Positions 1-7,447 of a DNA stretch of 64,000 bases are shown piece by piece. Position 1 is the first letter of the stretch, and each line of letters begins with the position of its first letter. Below the pieces are notes generated by a model. It did not search any database. It was not told the DNA's origin and saw only the letters and a program-made list of their open reading frames with translations. The position numbers were made by a program, and so were the translations under genes. This DNA comes from Nakamurella lactea DSM 19367 (GTDB lineage: Bacteria; Actinomycetota; Actinomycetes; Mycobacteriales; Nakamurellaceae), in assembly GCF_000426645.1 (NCBI RefSeq), contig NZ_AUFT01000015.1, positions 62,001 to 126,000 on the forward strand, written 5' to 3'.

Positions 1-254
1 AAGGCGTAGATGAGACCGGTCTTCGCGGTCTCACCGGGGAAGAACACCGCGCCGAAGACCCCGAGCGCGGTCGCGGTGCCGTAGACGAAGAATTCGTACC
101 ACTCCACCACCGTGCCGGCCATCGAGGCGGCGACCACCTTGCGCAGCGTCTTCCAGCCGACGACCTCCTTCGGCTCACCGCCCGCCGGTTCTGCGTTCTT
201 GGACAGCTCAGGCGGATTCCCCGCCGAGGCACCGGTTCCTGGGATGTCGCTCAT
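1..254 (-). CDS. MHS-family MFS transporter, N-terminal part (runs off the window)
   Basis: Only the first 84 codons are inside the window. The reading frame starts at the ATG on 254-252 and runs leftward off the edge. After a hydrophilic stretch of about 30 residues comes a segment around residues 40-65 with [15 protein letters not shown]. That is the first-helix signature of the metabolite:H+ symporter branch of the major facilitator superfamily (ProP, shikimate and citrate-type carriers). The start overlaps the stop of the 3-hydroxyisobutyrate dehydrogenase gene by four bases (ATGA), so the two are almost certainly co-transcribed and translationally coupled. The substrate is probably a small organic acid handled by that enzyme. 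Family is clear; substrate is inference. Confidence 0.8.
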   Translation of the reverse strand, partial: MSDIPGTGASAGNPPELSKNAEPAGGEPKEVVGWKTLRKVVAASMAGTVVEWYEFFVYGTATALGVFGAVFFPGETAKTGLIYA

Positions 255-1171
255 CCGTCAACTCCCTTGCGAGCGGATTCGGAGTCGACGCCGTCCTGCA
301 GCAGGGTGACCAGGATCGAGCAGTCACGCTCGGACAGGCCCCGTTCGACCAGCGTGTCCAGCCGCTTCGCGACGCCGGCCGCGAAACTCACATCGGTGCC
401 GGTGCTTTCGCCCGCCTGCAACGCCAGGCCGAGGTCCTTGCGCAGCAGTGCGGTGGAGAACCCGTCGGCGAAATCACGGTTCACCGCGGCGGTCTCCACC
501 ACGCCGGGGATCGGGTACCAGGTGCGCAGAGCCCAGCTGTCGCCAGACGACACGGTGGCCAGCTGCTGGAAGGTGGCGCTGTCCAGACCGAGCCGCTCGG
601 CCAGCACCGCGCCCTCGCAGGTGGCCTGCAGGCAGATCGCCAGCATCATGTTGTTGGTGATCTTCGCCGCCTGACCGTTGCCGGGTCCGCCGCAGTGGAA
701 GATCCTGCCCGCCATCACCTCGATCACCTCGCGAACGCGCTCCAGGATCTCCGGCTCACCGCCGACCATGAAGGTCAGCGTGCCGGCTGCCGCACCGGAC
801 ACCCCGCCGGACACCGGAGCATCCAGGAACGCGAAACCCGCGGCCTCGGCGGTGGTGTGCAGCTCCCGGGCGGTGTCGATGTCGATGGTGGAGGAATCGA
901 TCACCACGGCGGTCTTCGGCGCGTTGGCCAGCACGCCGTCGTCGCCGGTGATCACCGCCTTGGCGTGGCTTCCGGCCGGCAGCATGGTGAACACCACGTC
1001 GGCCCCGTCCACCGCCTCGGCGATCGAGCCGACAACGGTGACCCCGTGCTCGGCTGCCGCGGCCGTCGCCGGCTCGCTCAGATCGAAACCTTTGACCTGA
1101 TGCCCCGCCTTGACCAGGTTGGTCGTCATCGGGTCACCCATGTGCCCGAGGCCTATCCATCCAACGTTCAT
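251..1171 (-). CDS. mmsB: 3-hydroxyisobutyrate dehydrogenase family oxidoreductase
   Basis: 306 residues, the usual length for the beta-hydroxyacid dehydrogenase family. An N-terminal Rossmann domain carries GLGHMG at residues 7-12. The substrate loop DAPVSGG lies near 117-123. The catalytic lysine is Lys170 in [11 protein letters not shown]. The family oxidises 3-hydroxyisobutyrate to methylmalonate semialdehyde in valine breakdown, but close relatives act on tartronate semialdehyde or glyoxylate, so the exact substrate is not settled. The gene is followed with a four-base overlap by an MHS transporter and faces a divergent LysR regulator across about 160 bases. This is the classic layout of a small inducible catabolic operon. 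Cytoplasmic, NAD(P)-dependent. Confidence 0.82.
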   Translation of the reverse strand: MNVGWIGLGHMGDPMTTNLVKAGHQVKGFDLSEPATAAAAEHGVTVVGSIAEAVDGADVVFTMLPAGSHAKAVITGDDGVLANAPKTAVVIDSSTIDIDTARELHTTAEAAGFAFLDAPVSGGVSGAAAGTLTFMVGGEPEILERVREVIEVMAGRIFHCGGPGNGQAAKITNNMMLAICLQATCEGAVLAERLGLDSATFQQLATVSSGDSWALRTWYPIPGVVETAAVNRDFADGFSTALLRKDLGLALQAGESTGTDVSFAAGVAKRLDTLVERGLSERDCSILVTLLQDGVDSESARKGVDG

Positions 1172-1286
1172 CGTCGAACGCTCCCTTGCTCGTCAGTCCG
1201 GATGTTGCCGCCTGCCCTCCGACAGGGAACCGCCCCATCTTGCGCCGCCGTGACCCGACATGCCAGAACCGAACACGCACACTGTC

Positions 1287-1302
1287 TGTGCAGATTTGCA
1301 CA
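1287..1302. promoter_or_regulatory. Inverted repeat, candidate LysR operator
   Basis: TGTGCA-GATT-TGCACA is a perfect six-base inverted repeat in the space between the divergent dehydrogenase and LysR genes, 30-45 bases before the chosen LysR start. LysR regulators commonly bind such partially symmetric sites in shared divergent promoters. Binding is inferred from position and symmetry only. Confidence 0.45.
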
Positions 1303-1331
1303 ACCGGAGGCGGCCGGCGGATGCTGTCGTC

Positions 1332-2237
1332 ATGGTGAAGGCGGACGATCTGCTCATCTTGCTGGAAGTGGCGCGTTCCGGCACCTTGATCGGGGCGGCA
1401 GCCAGCATCGGACTTGATCACACCACGATCTCGCGGCGGATCAGCGCCCTGGAGGTGGCGGTCGGATCTCCGGTGATGGTGCGTTCGGCCCGGGGTTGCG
1501 AACTGACCGAATTGGGTAGATCGCTGTTGGCCGCGTCCGAATCCGTGGAGCGGGCCATCGGGCAAGTACGCACTCTCGCACAACCAGGAGGCGTCAGCGA
1601 GCTGTCCGGACTGGTGCGGATCGCCGCCCCGGACGCGTTCGCCGCCGAGTTCGTCGGGCCGGCGATGGCCCGGATGGTCCGGACCCACCCGAAGGTCACC
1701 CTCGAGTTGACCTCGGCCACCCGGCCGGTGGTCCAGGGACACGGCGCCGACATCGAGATCGGCGTCGGATCCTCGGTGCCGCGCTGGGAGACCGTGGTGC
1801 TGAGCCCGTACGTGCTGGGTCTGTATGCCAGCAGCGACTACCTCGCCGACCACGGAGCCCCGACGTCGATCGACGAGCTCCGCGAGCACCGGCTGGTCTA
1901 CTACGTCGAGTCACTGCTGCGGGTGGCAGACCTGGACGTGTTCGAGGGCCTGTTCGGCGGTCGTCCGGTTCAGGTGAGCTCGACCAGCGTCCACGCCCAG
2001 CTGCGGGCGACCGTGGCCGGAGCCGGCATCGGACTGCTGCCGGCCTTCCTCGCCGACGCCCAGGTCACCCTGCGACGGGTGCTGCGCGCCGAGGTGGACG
2101 TGAGCAACGACTACGTCGCCGCCCTGGCGCCGCGGGCGCTGCGCCGCCCGGCCACCACCGTGGTGATGCAGGAATTGCGGGCCGAGGTGCGCTCGCGCGA
2201 GCACGAGCTACTCGGCCGCAGCTCCCCCGCCGGCTGA
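1332..2237 (+). CDS. LysR-family transcriptional regulator
   Basis: About 301 residues. A winged helix-turn-helix at residues 5-65 reads as the LysR type (SGTLIGAAASIGLDHTTISR, then an ALE...LV helix). It is followed by an inducer-binding domain of two Rossmann-like halves. The ATG at 1332 is preferred because the HTH begins immediately after it. An in-frame GTG/ATG as far up as 1260 would add an unconserved tail of 24 residues. No strong ribosome site precedes either start. It is divergent from the dehydrogenase/transporter operon and is probably its regulator. It probably also represses itself through the palindrome just upstream. Confidence 0.85.
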   Translation: MVKADDLLILLEVARSGTLIGAAASIGLDHTTISRRISALEVAVGSPVMVRSARGCELTELGRSLLAASESVERAIGQVRTLAQPGGVSELSGLVRIAAPDAFAAEFVGPAMARMVRTHPKVTLELTSATRPVVQGHGADIEIGVGSSVPRWETVVLSPYVLGLYASSDYLADHGAPTSIDELREHRLVYYVESLLRVADLDVFEGLFGGRPVQVSSTSVHAQLRATVAGAGIGLLPAFLADAQVTLRRVLRAEVDVSNDYVAALAPRALRRPATTVVMQELRAEVRSREHELLGRSSPAG

Positions 2238-2250
2238 CCCGGCCGGCTGC

Positions 2251-2682
2251 TCAACCGACAGCGGCCAGGAACTCCGGATCGGGCAGACGTACCACCCGTC
2301 CGGGCGCGGCAACGTAGGTTCCGAGCAGTCGCGCGCCGACCCCGCGGCTGGCATCGACAAACGTTTGGTGCCAGGCGCGATCGGTGTCGGTCACCAGGGA
2401 GCCGGCGCGGGCGAAGGCGACGATCAAGCTTCCGTCGAACATGGCCGTTGCCGTCAACAGATTCGCCGCCATCACCATCCGATCCTGCGCCGGGCACGCC
2501 CACTGCATCTCGTCGACCAGCACGGGTTGCACCATGCGGCCCGCGGAGTCGCAGATCAGCACTGCGAGAGCGCCGTCGTTCCTGACGTCCTCGCAGCAAA
2601 ACAGGTCGACGACGTCGGCGGCCAGCACCGGGTCGTCGAGCGACAGGTCACGGATGTTGTCCGGCAGGTCTCGAAAGGTCAT
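2251..2682 (-). CDS. Conserved-looking actinobacterial protein of unknown function
   Basis: 143 residues from the ATG at 2682; an alternative ATG lies 12 bases upstream. It is soluble, has no signal peptide and no membrane helix. I do not recognise the family. Visible landmarks are an acidic N-terminal half (SLDDPVLAADVVDLF), a strand-like segment ending in RMVQPVLVDE, and a late TDTDRAWHQTF motif followed by GVGARLLGTYVAAPG. The alternating hydrophobic pattern suggests one compact alpha/beta domain. It lies 14 bases from the convergent LysR stop and 25 bases downstream of aspS on the same strand, so it may be read from the aspS transcript. Function unknown. Confidence 0.6.
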   Translation of the reverse strand: MTFRDLPDNIRDLSLDDPVLAADVVDLFCCEDVRNDGALAVLICDSAGRMVQPVLVDEMQWACPAQDRMVMAANLLTATAMFDGSLIVAFARAGSLVTDTDRAWHQTFVDASRGVGARLLGTYVAAPGRVVRLPDPEFLAAVG

Positions 2683-2706
2683 GCCGCCGAGCATGGCCGA
2701 ACGGGC

Positions 2707-4533
2707 TCAGCTCGCCGTCGAGTTGTCCACAACGGCTGACGCCGGAACGGAGTTGTCCACCACGGGCTTGCCGGGCTTGACATCCACGCCGGCCTCCTTG
2801 CGCTGCTCCGGCGTGATCGGCGCGGGCGCCGAGGTCAGTGGGTCGAAGCCGCCGCCGGACTTCGGGAAGGCGATCACCTCGCGCAGCGACGGTGCACCGG
2901 CCAGCAGCATCACGATCCGGTCCCAGCCGAAGGCGATCCCGCCGTGCGGCGGCGCACCGAAGGCGAAGGCGTCCAACAGGAATCCGAACTTCTCCCTGGC
3001 CTCGTCCTGGCTCAGGCCCATCACCTTGAACACCCGCTCCTGCACGTCGGCGCGGTGGATACGGATCGAACCGCCGCCGATCTCGTTGCCGTTGCAGACG
3101 ATGTCGTAGGCGTAGGCCAGCGCATGCTCGGGATCGGTGTCGAAGGTGTCCATGCTGTCCGGCTTGGGCGAGGTGAACGCGTGGTGCACCGCCGTCCAGG
3201 CCCCAGATCCGACGGCGACGTCTCCGGCCGCCGTGGCGTCTGCCGACCGCTCGAACAGCGGCGCGTCCACCACCCAGACGAACGACCACTGCGATTCGTC
3301 GATCAGGTTGTCCCGCTTGGCGATCTCGTTGCGGGCGGCGCCGAGCAGCTCCTGGCTCGCCTTGCGGGCACCGGCGGCGAAGAACACCGCGTCGCCCGGC
3401 TTGGCACCGACCGCGGCGGCCAGGCCGGCCCTTTCGTCATCCGAGATGTTCTTGGAAACCGGCCCGCCCAGGGTGCCGTCTTCGGCGACGGTGACGTAGG
3501 CCAATCCCTTGGCACCACGCTGTTTTGCCCACTCCTGCCAGGCGTCGAAGCCGCGGCGCGGGGTGGCGGCACCGCCGGGCTGCACGACGGCGCCGACGTA
3601 GGGCGCCTGGAAGACCCGGAACGGGGTCGAGGCGAAGAAGTCGGTGAGCTCGGTGAGCGGCAGCCCGAATCGCAGGTCCGGCTTGTCGCTGCCATAGGCG
3701 TCCATCGCCTCGCGGAAAGTGATCCGCGGGATGGGGGTGACGATGTCGTGCCCGATCAGCTTCCAGATGGCAACCAGCACCTCTTCGGCGAGGGCGATGA
3801 CATCATCCTGGTCGACGAAGCTCATCTCGACGTCGAGCTGGGTGAACTCCGGCTGCCGGTCGGCCCGGAAGTCCTCGTCCCGGTAGCAGCGGGCGATCTG
3901 GTAGTACCGCTCGAGGCCGGCCACCATCAGTAACTGCTTGAACAGTTGCGGCGACTGCGGCAGCGCATACCAGCTGCCCGGGTGCAGCCTGGCCGGCACC
4001 AGGAAGTCGCGGGCGCCCTCCGGGGTGGACCTGGTGAGCGTCGGGGTCTCGATCTCGACGAAGTCGTGCGCATCCAGGGTGCTGCGGGCCGCCCGGTTCA
4101 CCTGCGAGCGCAGCCGCATCGCGGCGGCCGCCTTCGGCCGACGCAGGTCCAGATAGCGGTACTTCAGCCGGGTCTCCTCGCCGACGGCGACGTCGTCGTC
4201 GAGTTGGAACGGCAGCGGCGCCGACTCGTTGAGCACCTCGAACGCGGTGACGGAGACCTCGATCTGCCCGGTCGGCAGCTCGGCGTTCTCGTTGCCGTCG
4301 GGGCGGCGCTCCACCACGCCGGTGATCTGCAGGCAGAACTCGCTGCGCAGCCGGTGTGCCCGCTCGGCCACCTCGCCCTCGCGGAAGACCACCTGCACCA
4401 GGCCGGAGGCGTCCCGGAAGTCGATGAAGATGACCCCGCCGTGATCACGCCGGCGGGAGACCCAGCCGGCCAACTGCACAGTGGCGCCCTCGTCGGCGAT
4501 GGTCAGGGTTCCGGCGTCACGGTCACGCAGCAC
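2707..4533 (-). CDS. aspS: Aspartate-tRNA(Asp/Asn) ligase
   Basis: 608 residues, a typical bacterial-type class IIb synthetase. An N-terminal OB-fold anticodon domain ([19 protein letters not shown]) is followed by the class II core with motif 2 ([18 protein letters not shown]), the bacterial GAD insertion, and motif 3 ([24 protein letters not shown]). I chose the GTG at 4533. It is preceded by AAGGA at good spacing, and the protein then begins LRDRDAGTL as in homologues. A start 12 codons upstream is possible. A roughly 40-residue Pro/Lys/Val-rich C-terminal tail extends past the usual end. M. tuberculosis AspS in the same neighbourhood is non-discriminating, so this enzyme may also charge tRNA-Asn. 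That specificity is inference. Confidence 0.95.
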   Translation of the reverse strand: MLRDRDAGTLTIADEGATVQLAGWVSRRRDHGGVIFIDFRDASGLVQVVFREGEVAERAHRLRSEFCLQITGVVERRPDGNENAELPTGQIEVSVTAFEVLNESAPLPFQLDDDVAVGEETRLKYRYLDLRRPKAAAAMRLRSQVNRAARSTLDAHDFVEIETPTLTRSTPEGARDFLVPARLHPGSWYALPQSPQLFKQLLMVAGLERYYQIARCYRDEDFRADRQPEFTQLDVEMSFVDQDDVIALAEEVLVAIWKLIGHDIVTPIPRITFREAMDAYGSDKPDLRFGLPLTELTDFFASTPFRVFQAPYVGAVVQPGGAATPRRGFDAWQEWAKQRGAKGLAYVTVAEDGTLGGPVSKNISDDERAGLAAAVGAKPGDAVFFAAGARKASQELLGAARNEIAKRDNLIDESQWSFVWVVDAPLFERSADATAAGDVAVGSGAWTAVHHAFTSPKPDSMDTFDTDPEHALAYAYDIVCNGNEIGGGSIRIHRADVQERVFKVMGLSQDEAREKFGFLLDAFAFGAPPHGGIAFGWDRIVMLLAGAPSLREVIAFPKSGGGFDPLTSAPAPITPEQRKEAGVDVKPGKPVVDNSVPASAVVDNSTAS

Positions 4534-4689
4534 GAGAGAAAGTCCTTGTCGTTCGAGGTTGCGGGGCATTCGAAGGTAGGGCCCAGCGGGCAGCTGCCCG
4601 CGCAGCTGATCCTACGGCGAGCAGCGCCGACCGGTTTCAACAGGGAAATGGGGGTGACCGGGATGGCGGGACAGGGCAAGCTGAGGACG

Positions 4690-5295
4690 ATGATTTCCCC
4701 TGTTGTGCTGCGCCGCGAGTCGCTCTCGGACGCCGGCGCCGTCGAGCAGATCGTCGGCGCGGCCTTCGGCGCTGACGAGCCGATGCTGCCCACCCTGGTC
4801 AGGGCGCTCCGGCCGTACAGCCGCTTCGCCGCACAGAGTCCGCCCGGGTCGGATCCGTTGGCGCTGGTCGCCGAGCTCGACGGCGCCGCGGTCGGGCACG
4901 TGATGCTGACCGTCGGCCACATCGACGCCTGGGAATCGATGGTGCCGGTCCTGGTGCTGTCGCCGCTGGCGGTGCTGCCGGATCACCAGGGCGCCGGCAT
5001 CGGGACCGACCTGGTCGCCGGCGCCGTCGAGCTGGCGGCGTCTACCGGGGCACCGGCGGTGTTCCTCGAGGGCTCGCCGACGTATTACGGGGCGAGAGGA
5101 TTCACCGCCGCCGAGCCGCTGGGATTTCGCCGACCGTCCCTGCGGATTCCGGCTCCGGCGTTCCAGGTGGCGTTGCTGCCCGGCTACCGCCCCTGGATGA
5201 CGGGAACTCTGGTGTACCCAGCGCCGTTCTGGGAGCTGGATTGTGTCGGGCTCCGGGACCGAGCGTTGGTGCAGCAGATCGAGGCAGCCGGCTGA
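4690..5295 (+). CDS. GNAT-family N-acetyltransferase
   Basis: 201 residues from the ATG at 4690, preceded by GAGGA. The acetyl-CoA pyrophosphate loop is visible as VLPDHQGAGIGTDLV near residues 97-111 (the R/Q-x-x-G-x-G/A signature). It is followed by the typical GSPTYYGARGF strand-turn. This resembles the YhbS-like predicted acetyltransferases. It is divergent from aspS across about 156 bases and convergent with the carbonic anhydrase, whose stop lies eight bases away. The acceptor substrate cannot be told from sequence. Confidence 0.82.
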   Translation: MISPVVLRRESLSDAGAVEQIVGAAFGADEPMLPTLVRALRPYSRFAAQSPPGSDPLALVAELDGAAVGHVMLTVGHIDAWESMVPVLVLSPLAVLPDHQGAGIGTDLVAGAVELAASTGAPAVFLEGSPTYYGARGFTAAEPLGFRRPSLRIPAPAFQVALLPGYRPWMTGTLVYPAPFWELDCVGLRDRALVQQIEAAG

Positions 5296-5302
5296 CGACC
5301 GG

Positions 5303-5800
5303 TCAGCAGACCTGATCGAGCAGGCCGGTGTCGACGTCGTAGAGGAAGCCGCCGACGCTCACCCGATCACCCAGCAGGGGGTGGTGGCGCACCTTGGACA
5401 CCTCGTCGAGGATGTCGGCCCGCTGGTCGGTGATCACGCCGAACGTCATCCAGGAGGCATCCTCGCCGCTGGCGGCGGCGACCTTCGCCCGCAGCTCGGC
5501 CTCATCGGCGCCGGCCATCGCGCACCTGGTGTGTTCGACCACCAGCACCCGTTCGACGTTCAGCAGGTTCACCCCCAGCACCAGGGCAACCAGCACCTGG
5601 TCGGTGACCCGGCCACCGGGGTTGCGCAGGATCTTGGCGTCACCGGCCTGCAGACCGATCATCCGCAGCGGATCGATCCGGGAGTCCATGCAGGTCACCA
5701 TGGCTACCCCGGCCCTGGCGACACCGTCGAAGCCGGCCAGTTCGAACGAGTCGGCGAATTCACGATTGGCGGCGATCAGATCGTCGAAGGCACTGGGCAC
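5303..5800 (-). CDS. Beta-class carbonic anhydrase
   Basis: 165 residues, a small single-domain beta-carbonic anhydrase of the type of M. tuberculosis Rv1284. Zinc ligands and the active-site dyad are visible: Cys37-x-Asp39-x-Arg41 (CMDSR), then His90-x-x-Cys93 (EHTRC). The loop RNPGGRVTD at about 59-67 is also family-typical. It interconverts CO2 and bicarbonate in the cytoplasm and supplies bicarbonate for carboxylases. The gene stands alone between a convergent acetyltransferase and an alcohol dehydrogenase on the same strand, 42 bases upstream. Confidence 0.9.
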   Translation of the reverse strand: MPSAFDDLIAANREFADSFELAGFDGVARAGVAMVTCMDSRIDPLRMIGLQAGDAKILRNPGGRVTDQVLVALVLGVNLLNVERVLVVEHTRCAMAGADEAELRAKVAAASGEDASWMTFGVITDQRADILDEVSKVRHHPLLGDRVSVGGFLYDVDTGLLDQVC

Positions 5801-5842
5801 TCCCTCACCGTAGCGTCGGGCCGGCCGGCGGCGGCCAGCGGC

Positions 5843-6967
5843 TCAGCCGGTGCCGTCCGACTCGTCGAAGACGATCACCTGACGCAGCGCCAGCCCGTCG
5901 GACAGCGCGTCCATCGCCTCGTTCACCTGATCCAGCCCGATCCTGGACGAGATCAGCTTCTCGACCGGAAGTTTGCCGTCCCGCCAGAGCTCCACGTACT
6001 TCGGAATGTCCCGCTCCGGCACCGCGGAGCCGAGGTAGCTGCCGGTGATGGTGCGGGCGCCTGCCACCAGGCCGAGCGGCGCGATCTGCGCCCGCGCGTC
6101 CGGCGAGGGCAGTCCGACCGTGACCATGATGCCGCCCGGAGCCGTTGCGGCAACCGCGGTCTCGAAGGCGCGAGCGTTGCCGGCCGCCTCGATCACCACC
6201 GGCGCGCTGATGCCCTTTTCGACCAGCTCCGCCGGTGTGTAGACGGCGGTGGCACCCAACTCTCTTGCGGTGGCCAGCTTCTCCGGCACCGCGTCGACTC
6301 CGATCACCTCGCCGAGGCCCAGCGATACGGCGGTCAGTACAGCGGCCATCCCGACGCCTCCGAGCCCGACCACCATCACCGCGTCACCCTGCTCGGGTTT
6401 GCCGGCGTTGAGCACGGCGCCGCCGCCGGTCAGCACGGCGCAGCCGAGGACCGCTGCCACGTCGGCCGGCACGTCGGCCGGCACGGCGACAACGGACTTG
6501 CGGTTCACCACCGCATGAGTGGCGAAGCCGGAGACACCCAGGTGATGATTGACGTCATTGCCGTTGCGGTGCAGTCGCATCCCGCCGTCCAGCAGGGTTC
6601 CGTCGTTGTTCGCCGTTGTGCCGGTCTCGCAGGGCAGCCGGCCGTCGGTGGCGCAGCCCGCGCACTCGCCGCAGCGCGGCAGGAACGTCATCACCACCCG
6701 GTCGCCGATCTCCAGGTCGTCGACTCCGTCACCGAGTTGTTCGACGATGCCCGCGGCCTCGTGACCCAGCAGCATCGGCACCGGCCGGACCCGGTTGCCG
6801 TCGACCACCGACAGGTCCGAGTGGCACAGACCGGCCGCCTCGATCCGCACCAGCAGTTCGCCCCGCCCCGGCCCGTCCAGGTCCAGCTCGGAGATGCTGA
6901 TGGGTGTCGATTCGGCGAACGGCCGCGGCCGGCCGATCTCCTCCAATACCGCGCCACGGATCTTCAT
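5843..6967 (-). CDS. Zinc-dependent alcohol dehydrogenase, class III-like MDR family
   Basis: 374 residues of the medium-chain dehydrogenase/reductase family. Catalytic-zinc ligands Cys48 and His69-Glu70 are present. A structural-zinc cluster follows at Cys99, 102, 105 and 113 (CGECAGC...C). The NAD-binding glycine motif VVGLGGVG lies near residue 200. The overall shape resembles mycobacterial AdhD/MscR-type enzymes. The best assignment is NAD-dependent oxidation of alcohols or thiol-aldehyde adducts; the exact substrate is unknown. A GGAAGGA ribosome site precedes the ATG. Upstream lies a 480-base gene-free stretch full of repeats shared with the divergent RNA helicase. Confidence 0.85.
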   Translation of the reverse strand: MKIRGAVLEEIGRPRPFAESTPISISELDLDGPGRGELLVRIEAAGLCHSDLSVVDGNRVRPVPMLLGHEAAGIVEQLGDGVDDLEIGDRVVMTFLPRCGECAGCATDGRLPCETGTTANNDGTLLDGGMRLHRNGNDVNHHLGVSGFATHAVVNRKSVVAVPADVPADVAAVLGCAVLTGGGAVLNAGKPEQGDAVMVVGLGGVGMAAVLTAVSLGLGEVIGVDAVPEKLATARELGATAVYTPAELVEKGISAPVVIEAAGNARAFETAVAATAPGGIMVTVGLPSPDARAQIAPLGLVAGARTITGSYLGSAVPERDIPKYVELWRDGKLPVEKLISSRIGLDQVNEAMDALSDGLALRQVIVFDESDGTG

Positions 6968-7042
6968 AGACCTCGTCCTTCCTGTTGGTGCTGGAACTGA
7001 ATTTCAGTCTGCCACCGGCCCTGCCGCCGCCCCTGACCCTCC

Positions 7043-7094
7043 CCCAGATCCAGCTCCCAGATCCAGCTCCCAGATCCAGCTCCCAGATCCAGCT
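7043..7094. repeat. Tandem array, four perfect 13-bp units
   Basis: The unit CCCAGATCCAGCT occurs four times head to tail without a single mismatch (starting at 7043, 7056, 7069 and 7082). It lies in the 480-base space between the divergent alcohol dehydrogenase and RNA helicase genes, six bases before a long hairpin. The 13-base period is not a multiple of three and no gene covers it. Confidence 0.95.
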
Positions 7095-7100
7095 TTGTGA

Positions 7101-7142
7101 TGGCAATCGGTGGTTGGGCGGCATCACAACCACGGATTGCCA
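7101..7142. other. Long inverted repeat (16-bp arms, one mismatch)
   Basis: Left arm 7101-7116 (TGGCAATCGGTGGTTG) and right arm 7127-7142 (CAACCACGGATTGCCA) pair over 16 positions with one G.G mismatch, across a ten-base loop. It sits exactly between two tandem-repeat arrays. There is no T-run on either side, and both flanking genes point away. It therefore does not look like an ordinary terminator. A structured 5' leader element of the helicase mRNA or a protein-binding cruciform is more likely. Confidence 0.85.
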
Positions 7143-7231
7143 GCTCAATGCAGACGCAGGTGTGGCCAGCTCAACGCATGCGCACGGCCAGCTCAACGCA
7201 TGCGCCTGGCCAGCTCAACGCAGACGCACGG
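7140..7231. repeat. Tandem array, about 22-bp units carrying a GCATGC core
   Basis: Four copies begin CCAGCTCAA at 7140, 7166, 7188 and 7210. The first is stretched to 26 bases; the others are 22. The two central units contain the self-complementary CGCATGCG, while the outer two read GCAGACGC. Units share CCAGCT with the 13-base array to the left, so both arrays may come from one ancestral motif. There is no spacer structure, so it is not CRISPR. Together with the neighbouring hairpin it fills most of the helicase upstream region. The remaining part of the gap, 7232-7447, shows nothing recognisable. Confidence 0.9.
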
Positions 7232-7447
7232 GGGCGGCGGTGTGGGTGAACTCACCGGCAAACCGGTCGGCGCCGGTCCCAGCATCGGTTACGCTGAGTG
7301 GGAACTTGGAGTGCGTTCGCTCGGCTCGACAAGGAATGTCGGCCGTCAAAGTCGTTTATCGGAAGTCTCGATCTCAGGCGGCAGCGATCGATGCCGCCAA
7401 ACCTGGCGCCCATCACGTCTCCTGCCTCGAGCACCGATTGGTATCCC

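Noticed and set aside
5243..7000. Long plus-strand open frame of 585 codons
   Set aside because: It is antisense to the carbonic anhydrase and alcohol dehydrogenase genes, both of which have complete active-site motifs. It is a high-G+C shadow.
7043..7231. Possible CRISPR array
   Set aside because: Units are contiguous with no spacers, are only 13 or 22 bases long, and no cas genes are nearby.
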